Program-made: the position numbers and the translations under genes
Source of the DNA: an uncultured Prosthecobacter sp.
GTDB lineage: Bacteria; Verrucomicrobiota; Verrucomicrobiia; Verrucomicrobiales; Verrucomicrobiaceae
DNA length: 5,126 nt
Assembly (NCBI GenBank): GCA_937941745.1
Contig: CALDGV010000143.1
Span: 1 to 5,126 of the forward strand
Direction: 5' to 3'
Part shown: in pieces, positions 1-5,126 of the stretch
How positions within the stretch are numbered: the first letter of the stretch is position 1
Layout: every line of letters starts with the position of its first letter
Notes under the pieces: generated by a model
The model's input: only the letters and a program-made list of their open reading frames with translations
Databases searched by the model: none
What the model was told of the DNA's origin: nothing

Positions 1-3000
1 GCGATGCGCCTCTTTCTGATGCGATCTGGGAACTGAATGAGGTCGTCGAAGATGGAATAGATGACGGGCGTGGCGAGCAGCGTGAGCAGCAAGGATAGGC
101 TCTGGCCGCCGAGAATGACGCCCGCCGTGGCATTGTTATAGGCGGCACCGACGCCCTTCGCAGTCATCATGGGGATCATGCCCGCGACGAAAGCCAGCGT
201 GGTCATGAGGATGGGGCGCAGACGTTCTTTGTTGGCGAGCAGGATGGCATCGAGCCGGTCCATGCCTTTGGCACGAAGCTGGTTGGTGTGGTCGATTTGC
301 AGGATGCCGTTCTTTTTCACCATGCCGAAGAGCACGAGGATGCCGAGCATGGAGAAGATGTTCACCGACTGCTGGAAGAGGATGAGCGAGAGGATGGCAA
401 AGGGCAGCGTGAGCGGCAAGGCGAGCAGAATGGTGAGCGGATGCACCCAGCTCTCAAACTGCGCGGCGAGGATGAGATACATGAAGATGAAGGCCATCAA
501 AAAGGCGACCATGAAAGCCTTTCCCGCCTTGGCCATTTCCTTCGAGCGTCCGGCGCTGCCACTGGCGTAGTCGGCAGGCAGGTTGAGCTTCTTCACGGCG
601 GCGGCGATGCCATCAAGGATTTCGGTTTCACCCACTCCAGGGGCGTTGTTGGCGGTGATGGTGACCTGGCGGCGGCGGTTGAGACGGTTGATCTGCGAGG
701 GGCTGTCCGTGTTGTCGAGCGTGAGCAGATTGGTGATGGCGACGGGTCCGGCCTTGGTGGAGGGCACGGTGAGGAGATTGAGGATTTCGCGGGTGTTGCG
801 GTAGCTCTCCTCAGCCTGGAGATGGATGTCGTATTGCTCGCCGCTGTCGTCGAAGGTGGAGATGTCGAGACCGCCGACGAGCAGGCGCAGCGTGCCGGAA
901 ATGTCCTGGATGCTGGCTCCCATCTCGCCTGCTTTGTTGCGGTCCACGCTGCCGGAGATTTCAGGCTTGCCGGGAATGAGAGTGCTGTCGAGGTCGCGGA
1001 TGCCGGGGAGGTCTTTGACGTCTTTGATCACTGATGCCGTGGCGCGGGTAAGCGTGTCGAGGTCAGGGCCGGCGATGAAATACTGCACGTTGGCGCTGGA
1101 CTGGCCCGTGTTGAAAGGCGGGACAGAGAGCACGGTGATGCGCCATTCCGTGGGGAAACGCGGCACGATCTCTTTGCGCACGCGGTCCATGAGGGTCTGC
1201 TGGTCTTCGCGCAAAGCGGGATCATTCAGGCGCACGAAGATGCCTGCGAGATTCGGCGTGCGCTGGTCATTGTCCCCGATGGTGAGAAGTGTGCCGTCCA
1301 CGCCGGGCAACTCGCGGATCGCACGGGCGAAGCGCTCGGCCATGAGATCGGTGGCGGCGAGGCTGGTGCCCTCCGGCGTGCGGATGTTCACCACGAACTC
1401 CGCCTCCTCCACCGGCGGCAGGAAGCTCTTTTGCACGATCTTCATCAGCGTGGGCACGGTGGCGAGAATGCCGAAGCAGCCCAGCACGATGATCCAGCGA
1501 TGCCGCATGGAAAAGCGCAGCAGCATCATGTAAAACGCCTCCACCGGGCGGTAGAAGATGTTTACCAGATGCTCCAGCCAGGCGTCAAACCGCGTGGCGT
1601 GGCCTTTGCGGAACATGCGGGCGGAGAGCGTGGGCGTGAGCGTGAAGCTGACCAGCAGCGAAACCGCGATGGCGAAAGCCATGGTGAGGCCGAAACTCTT
1701 CAGGAACATGCCCACAATGCCGCTGAGGAAAGCCACGGGCACGAACACCGCGAGCAGCGATAGCGTGGTGGCCAGGACGGCCATACCGATCTCCTTCGGT
1801 CCTTCCACGGACGCGGTGAAGGAGTCCTCGCCCTTCTCTTCCATGTGGCGGAAAATGTTTTCCACCACGATGATGGCATCATCAATGACGATGCCGACCG
1901 CCAACGCGAGGGCGACGAGGCTGATGACGTTTAATGTCACTCCCTGCGCCCACATAACGCCGAACGCGGCGATGATGGAGGTGGGAATCGCGAGCGCGGA
2001 GATGATGGTGGCGCGTGAGTTGCCAAGGAAAATCAAAACGATCACGGCGGCGAAAATGGCCCCCAGCACCAAGTGCTCCTTCACCGCGTGAACGCTGGTG
2101 CGGATGACTTGCGACGTGTCGCGCACTATTTCGACCTCGTAGCCTGCGGGCAGCAGTTTTTTAACATCGCCGAGCTTCTCATTCACCGCATCCACCACGG
2201 CCACCGTGTTTGTGCCGCTTTGTTTACGGATGGAGAGCACCACAGAGGGCACGCCATTGTTACGGGCCACGGTATTTTGCTCCTCGGCCCCGTCTTCCAC
2301 ACGCGCCACGTCACGCACGCGGACCAGGCCGCCGTCCGCCTCGCGCAAGACGAGCATGCCGATCTCCTCCACGCTCCGTGCCTTGCCCAGCACGCGGAAG
2401 CCCGCCTCGCTGGCCGCATTCTTCACCGTGCCGGCAGGGATTTGCACGTTCTGTGCGCGGAGGCCGCGCTGCACGTCCGCAGCGGTCAGATTGTAGGAGC
2501 GCAGCCGCATCGGATCGAGCCACACATTGATCTGCCGCAGTCTTCCGCCCAGCAGCGTGATCTGCCCCACACCACCCACGCTTTCAAGCTGGCGCCGCAA
2601 CACCTTGTCGGCAAACTCGGTGATCTCGCGCACCGGCTTGTCGGCCACGAGGGCGATGTTTAAAATAGGCGCGGCATCGGGATCGAGCTTCTCGATGATC
2701 GGCGCGTCCACCTCCTCCGGCAGATCGGGGATGATACGGGCGATGCGGTCCCGCACTTCCTGTGAGGCCACGTCGATGTTTTTCTCCAGCACAAAAGTCA
2801 CCAGCACCTGCGAGATGCCCTCGCTTGAAATGGAGCGCAGTTCATCAATGCCTGCGACGGTGTTCACCGCCTCCTCAATCTTGTCCGTGATCTCGGTTTC
2901 GATCTCCTTCGGCGTCGCGCCGTCCTGCCGTGTGACGATGCTTACTGTGGGGAAGTCAATCTTTGGAAACCGATCCACCGGCAGCTTCGTGTAGCCTAGC

Positions 3001-3080
3001 ACCCCCACGACGACGAAGACGAGGATGATGACGCTGGCGAAGACCGGGCGGCGGACGGAGATAGCGGCGAGCCATTGCAT
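1..3080 (-). CDS. RND-family multidrug efflux permease, HAE-1 type (C-terminal end cut by window edge)
   Basis: Inner-membrane proton/substrate antiporter that forms the engine of a tripartite efflux pump. I read this frame codon by codon from ATG 3080-3078 to the left edge and found 1026 codons with no stop. HAE-1 permeases usually have about 1020-1060 residues, so only a short C-terminal tail is missing. The architecture is the expected duplicated one: TM1 at about residues 11-31, a large periplasmic loop at about 33-332, TM2-TM6 at about 333-480, TM7 at about 528-548, a second periplasmic loop, and TM8-TM12 from about 855 on. The TM4 motif GIVIDDAIIVVEN (396-408) carries the proton-relay pair D400/D401, matching AcrB D407/D408. 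TM10 has GMVKKNGILQIDHTN, with K923 in the place of AcrB K940. The DD pair argues for HAE-1 (drug-type) over the heavy-metal HME type. The gene starts 18 nt after the adaptor stop, with no visible Shine-Dalgarno sequence. The substrate cannot be told from sequence. Confidence 0.95.
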   Translation of the reverse strand, partial: MQWLAAISVRRPVFASVIILVFVVVGVLGYTKLPVDRFPKIDFPTVSIVTRQDGATPKEIETEITDKIEEAVNTVAGIDELRSISSEGISQVLVTFVLEKNIDVASQEVRDRIARIIPDLPEEVDAPIIEKLDPDAAPILNIALVADKPVREITEFADKVLRRQLESVGGVGQITLLGGRLRQINVWLDPMRLRSYNLTAADVQRGLRAQNVQIPAGTVKNAASEAGFRVLGKARSVEEIGMLVLREADGGLVRVRDVARVEDGAEEQNTVARNNGVPSVVLSIRKQSGTNTVAVVDAVNEKLGDVKKLLPAGYEVEIVRDTSQVIRTSVHAVKEHLVLGAIFAAVIVLIFLGNSRATIISALAIPTSIIAAFGVMWAQGVTLNVISLVALALAVGIVIDDAIIVVENIFRHMEEKGEDSFTASVEGPKEIGMAVLATTLSLLAVFVPVAFLSGIVGMFLKSFGLTMAFAIAVSLLVSFTLTPTLSARMFRKGHATRFDAWLEHLVNIFYRPVEAFYMMLLRFSMRHRWIIVLGCFGILATVPTLMKIVQKSFLPPVEEAEFVVNIRTPEGTSLAATDLMAERFARAIRELPGVDGTLLTIGDNDQRTPNLAGIFVRLNDPALREDQQTLMDRVRKEIVPRFPTEWRITVLSVPPFNTGQSSANVQYFIAGPDLDTLTRATASVIKDVKDLPGIRDLDSTLIPGKPEISGSVDRNKAGEMGASIQDISGTLRLLVGGLDISTFDDSGEQYDIHLQAEESYRNTREILNLLTVPSTKAGPVAITNLLTLDNTDSPSQINRLNRRRQVTITANNAPGVGETEILDGIAAAVKKLNLPADYASGSAGRSKEMAKAGKAFMVAFLMAFIFMYLILAAQFESWVHPLTILLALPLTLPFAILSLILFQQSVNIFSMLGILVLFGMVKKNGILQIDHTNQLRAKGMDRLDAILLANKERLRPILMTTLAFVAGMIPMMTAKGVGAAYNNATAGVILGGQSLSLLLTLLATPVIYSIFDDLIQFPDRIRKRRI

Positions 3081-3098
3081 GAGCGTGTGAAGTGAAAA

Positions 3099-4187
3099 TT
3101 AAGCGGCGGGTTCAAAGCGAAGCCCATCGGCGGCCTCTGCGCTGGGTTTAGCCAGCAACGGCTCACCGGCGGCGACTCCACGCCGGATTTCTGTGAAGCC
3201 CTCGCGCGTCTCTCCCACCTCCACGAGGCGTTCGGAGATCGTGTTGTCTTTGGTGATGACGAAGACCTTGCGGCGCGAGCCTTCGATGCGCAGCGCCCCC
3301 TCCGGCACCGCGACGGCTTTTTCCTCACGAAGCAGGATGCGCGCATCGCAAAAGAAGCCGGGCCGCAATTTGCTTTCCGCGTTGTCCACCGTCGCCTCAA
3401 TCACCAGATCACGCGAGGCCTCGCGCATCGTCGCGCCAAGGAATTTCAACTTGCCCGTGAAGCGCTGCGCCGGGAACGCCGCCGTGGTGAACTCCACCAC
3501 CTGACCGATGACCAGAGCGCCAACTTCCGTCTCCGGCACACTCAGCACGAGCCGTAGCGTGGACAGATCCACCACGCGGGCGACAGGGGAATCCGCCTTC
3601 ACATACTCGCCTGGCTCCACCATGCGCTCCGCCACCACACCGCCAAACAACGCGCGGATCACGCAGTCATCGAGCGTCTTCTGCGCCAAGGCCTGACGTG
3701 CCTCCGAGGCCGCCAGTTCCGCCTCGCGCGCGGCGACTTCCGTGAGCAGCTTTTGGTAATCCGCATCCGCCACCGCCTTTTTCTCCGCCAGCGGCTTGTT
3801 GCGCTCCTGCTCGTTCTTCGCCAGCGCCAGCCGCGCCTTCGCCAGACCCACGGAGGCCGCAGCCTCCGCCAGAGAGAGCTTGGGCTGGCGCTCGTCGAGC
3901 TTCGCCAGCACATCGCCCGTCTTCACCACGGAACCACGTTCAATCGAAGCCGAGACCACTCGCCCCATCGAATCCGCCGCCACCACGGCGTCATTCTGTG
4001 CGGCGAGCTGCCCCGTCACACGCAGGAAACGCGGAAAGGCACGTTCAGCGGCCTGCACGGTGGCCCCTTTCACGATCACCGGCGCTACTTTCGGCTTTTC
4101 CGCCTGCGGAGCCGGTGCCGGAGCTTTGTTGCAAGCCACCAGCGCAAGCGCGGCAGCGGTTAAGATGCAGAGTAAGGTCGTTTTCAT
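3099..4187 (-). CDS. RND efflux pump periplasmic adaptor (membrane fusion protein), lipoprotein
   Basis: A 362-residue HlyD/AcrA-type adaptor that would link the RND permease to an outer-membrane channel. The N-terminus is a lipoprotein signal: K2, a hydrophobic stretch at 4-18 and lipobox LVAC with C19 as the predicted acylated cysteine. A Pro/Ala/Lys-rich linker follows (about 20-36). Next come a first lipoyl half around 69-98 (GRVVSASIERGSVVKTGDVL), a charged, Ala-rich alpha-helical hairpin at about 101-170, a second lipoyl half at about 171-198 (VVAERMVEPGEYVKADSPVA), a beta-barrel domain at about 200-275 and a membrane-proximal domain to about 350. The length is normal for the family. 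The start overlaps the repressor stop as ATGA (4187-4184), which suggests translational coupling; no Shine-Dalgarno sequence is visible. Two oddities: the usual RAPFDG turn after the hairpin reads RALFGG (178-183), and the residue after the lipid cysteine is Asn rather than the Asp typical of inner-membrane lipoproteins in E. coli. Confidence 0.93.
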   Translation of the reverse strand: MKTTLLCILTAAALALVACNKAPAPAPQAEKPKVAPVIVKGATVQAAERAFPRFLRVTGQLAAQNDAVVAADSMGRVVSASIERGSVVKTGDVLAKLDERQPKLSLAEAAASVGLAKARLALAKNEQERNKPLAEKKAVADADYQKLLTEVAAREAELAASEARQALAQKTLDDCVIRALFGGVVAERMVEPGEYVKADSPVARVVDLSTLRLVLSVPETEVGALVIGQVVEFTTAAFPAQRFTGKLKFLGATMREASRDLVIEATVDNAESKLRPGFFCDARILLREEKAVAVPEGALRIEGSRRKVFVITKDNTISERLVEVGETREGFTEIRRGVAAGEPLLAKPSAEAADGLRFEPAA

Positions 4188-4858
4188 GCTGAAGTGCGTT
4201 TCTTGGAAAGGGTTGTCTTTGGCGTCCCGAGTCCCCGGAGCGCCATGTCCGCGATGCTGTCCGCCAGCCGAGCGATACCCGCCTCCGCCTCCGGCACGGC
4301 AAATCCAAGCCGCCCGATCACCTCACGGCTGTGGTCAAAGTGGACGCACATCGCAACAATTTGATGCGCCGCCATCTCCCGCCCATCCTTGTCCAGCGAG
4401 TCTCCCGCCAAGGCATTCACAATTTTGACGAGGTTCGCGAAATTCGGCTTGATGATCAGCTTCACCAGCTCGCCCAAGGCTGCCGTCGGCTGCCGCATCT
4501 CATGCGCCATCAGCCGTCCCAGCACCGGATGCGCCGTGCGTCTCAGCAGCACAAAGCGCAGGCAAAACTGAATCCATTCCCGCAACGACTGCTCAGGTTC
4601 CTCCGTCGGCTTCGGCGGCGGCTCCTGCTCCAGCAACTTCCGGTGCGCCGCCAGCAGCACCTCGCGGTAAAGCCCCTCCTTGCTGCTGAAGTAATAATTG
4701 ATCGACGCCACATTCACCCGCGCCTTCAGGCTGATCTCCCGCACGCTTCCCGCCGCAAACCCCGCCTTCGCAAACACCACCCCCGCCGCCACCAGGATAC
4801 GCATCTTGCGCGCCTTCGGGTTACGTTCTCGAGTGGGGCGCGTGAGGGTCATGGGCAT
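4184..4858 (-). CDS. TetR/AcrR-family repressor with CecR/CerR-like (DUF1956) C-terminal domain
   Basis: A 224-residue one-component repressor, probably of the operon it heads. The N-terminal DNA-binding domain is clear: helix 1 at about 17-33 (ILVAAGVVFAKAGF), helix 2 at about 39-46 (VREISLKA) and the recognition helix and turn at about 49-64 (NVASINYYFSSKEGLY), the TetR signature. A Pro/Glu-rich linker (about 78-90) leads to the ligand-binding/dimer domain. Its stretch HPVLGRLMAHEMRQPTAAL (110-128) resembles the CecR (YbiH)/CerR C-terminal family. The frame is open upstream to ATG 5068, but that reading would run through the promoter/operator region and over the end of the upstream gene. 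It would also give 294 residues against about 220 for the family. I chose ATG 4858; ATG 4852, two codons on, is equally possible, and ATG 4894 is less likely. The last base of its stop region overlaps the adaptor ATG. The inducer cannot be inferred. Confidence 0.9.
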   Translation of the reverse strand: MPMTLTRPTRERNPKARKMRILVAAGVVFAKAGFAAGSVREISLKARVNVASINYYFSSKEGLYREVLLAAHRKLLEQEPPPKPTEEPEQSLREWIQFCLRFVLLRRTAHPVLGRLMAHEMRQPTAALGELVKLIIKPNFANLVKIVNALAGDSLDKDGREMAAHQIVAMCVHFDHSREVIGRLGFAVPEAEAGIARLADSIADMALRGLGTPKTTLSKKRTSA

Positions 4859-4862
4859 TGGA

Positions 4863-4898
4863 GTTAAATGGCTGTTTATAAACGGACGTTCCATTAAC
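4863..4898 (-). promoter_or_regulatory. Candidate operator: nested palindromes just upstream of the TetR-type repressor start
   Basis: Three overlapping symmetries are visible directly. GTTTATAAAC (4874-4883) is a perfect 10-bp palindrome. The adjoining AACGGACGTT (4881-4890) has perfect 4-bp arms, AACG and CGTT. Both sit inside a wider imperfect inverted repeat, GTTAAATGG (4863-4871) against CCATTAAC (4891-4898), whose arms differ by one base in length. TetR-family dimers bind such short dyads between promoter and start codon, so autoregulation is the natural reading. The assignment to this repressor is inference; I do not recognise the exact site. Confidence 0.42.
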
Positions 4899-4918
4899 CA
4901 TGCGCAGACTCTTGTCAA
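4875..4918 (-). promoter_or_regulatory. Candidate sigma70-type promoter for the repressor-adaptor-permease operon
   Basis: On the minus strand, TTGACA at 4918-4913 is a perfect -35 consensus. At a usual spacing only poor -10 matches occur, such as TAATGG at 4896-4891 with a 16-bp spacer. A much better -10 match, TATAAA at 4880-4875, lies 32 bp from the -35, too far to pair with it, and it is inside the palindrome GTTTATAAAC. Either element would place transcription start upstream of ATG 4858 and leave the operator over the promoter. The -35 is suggestive; the -10 is unresolved. Confidence 0.3.
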
Positions 4919-5003
4919 CGTGTGAGATGAGAATACCCTGCGGGTGGAGACAAGCGGGTCATCTACCAAGTGGCGTGGGCTATATGCACCAATTGGCAAC
5001 TGG

Positions 5004-5126
5004 TCATTCAGGCTGCCATGCCTCCATCGCGTGACTGGCTGCTCCGAGCGCACCAGCGTCATCGCCAAGGGTCGAGGGGATGATGTGCGGCGGCATGTCG
5101 CGAAGGGCGGGCATGAGCGTAGCAGC
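5004..5126 (-). CDS. C-terminal end of a probable ROK-family sugar kinase (partial, 5' part beyond the right edge)
   Basis: The last 40 codons and TGA stop (5006-5004) of a gene entering from the right edge. The peptide contains HIIPSTLGDDAGALGAASHA, which matches the usual ROK-family ending (hydrophobic strand, then an lGddAGllGAA-like helix near the C-terminus), as in bacterial glucokinases and related sugar kinases and repressors. ROK kinases phosphorylate glucose, N-acetylglucosamine, N-acetylmannosamine, fructose or similar sugars in the cytoplasm. The active-site DHG-type motif and zinc-binding cysteines lie outside the window, so neither activity nor substrate can be judged, and a ROK regulator without kinase activity is also possible. 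It lies 145 nt upstream of the repressor on the same strand. Nothing links it functionally to the pump, so it is probably an unrelated neighbour. Confidence 0.7.
   Translation of the reverse strand, partial: AATLMPALRDMPPHIIPSTLGDDAGALGAASHAMEAWQPE

Noticed and set aside
288..1034. 248-codon open frame on the plus strand
   Set aside because: It lies antisense to the well-supported RND permease, has a low-complexity Glu/Asp/Gly/His-rich composition and no domain I recognise. It is a codon-bias shadow of the opposite strand.
826..1533. 235-codon open frame on the plus strand
   Set aside because: Antisense to the permease, Arg/Ser/Met-rich with no recognisable motif; overlaps another shadow frame.
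1558..2663. Overlapping plus-strand frames of 177 and 196 codons
   Set aside because: Both are antisense to TM4-TM6 and the first periplasmic loop of the permease; the residue make-up reflects reverse-complemented membrane codons.
1..3080. Possible heavy-metal (HME, CusA-like) permease
   Set aside because: TM4 carries the DD pair and a VVEN-type continuation typical of HAE-1 permeases rather than the HME pattern, and no metal-binding motif is seen in the adaptor.
3796..4428. 210-codon plus-strand frame spanning the adaptor/repressor junction
   Set aside because: Runs antisense across two clear genes, is Ala/Arg/Pro/Ser-rich and shows no conserved motif.
4331..4867. 178-codon plus-strand frame opposite the repressor
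   Set aside because: Arg/Gln/His/Leu-rich shadow of the repressor coding strand with no recognisable domain.
4935..4945. Small hairpin ACCC-TGC-GGGT as a possible terminator of the upstream gene
   Set aside because: Only a 4-bp stem with a 3-nt loop and no following T-run on the minus strand.
4989..5003. Palindrome CCAATTGG and the adjoining CCAGTTG/CAATTGG symmetry just after the ROK-like stop
   Set aside because: An 8-bp palindrome is common by chance, and the wider symmetry leaves too small a loop for a hairpin. It is also too far upstream of the candidate -35 to be called an operator.

Overview
The window is moderately GC-rich (about 60% by eye) and densely coded. All four genes I can support read leftward, on the minus strand. 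It looks like a chromosomal piece of a Gram-negative bacterium, because it encodes a tripartite efflux pump that needs an outer membrane. The taxon cannot be fixed from sequence alone. The GC content, plus the lack of clear Shine-Dalgarno sequences at three starts, would fit a Verrucomicrobiota-like or similar lineage, but that is a weak inference.

Layout in the direction of transcription (right to left): (1) 5126-5004, the last 40 codons of an upstream gene whose tail looks like a ROK-family sugar kinase/glucokinase. (2) 5003-4859, a 145-nt intergenic region with a consensus-like -35 hexamer and nested palindromes that may be the operator of the next gene. (3) 4858-4184, a TetR/AcrR-type repressor with a CecR/CerR-like C-terminal domain. 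(4) 4187-3099, a lipoprotein periplasmic adaptor (membrane fusion protein, HlyD/AcrA type), whose ATG overlaps the repressor stop as ATGA. (5) 3080 to the left edge, an RND inner-membrane permease of the HAE-1 type. It is complete except for a few C-terminal residues beyond the edge (1026 codons present, no internal stop).

Genes 3-5 form a regulator-adaptor-permease operon. The adaptor is expected to bridge the proton-driven permease to an outer-membrane TolC-like channel. That channel is not in the window: it may lie just past the left edge or elsewhere in the genome. The repressor probably controls its own operon from the palindromes near its start and releases when a small ligand, perhaps a pump substrate, binds. 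The substrate cannot be deduced.

I saw no RNA genes, insertion sequences, CRISPR arrays or convincing terminators. The window looks like an ordinary efflux operon rather than a new system. The points worth a second look are the operator-like palindromes, the CecR-like regulator paired with an RND pump, the translation starts, and two small departures from convention in the adaptor.
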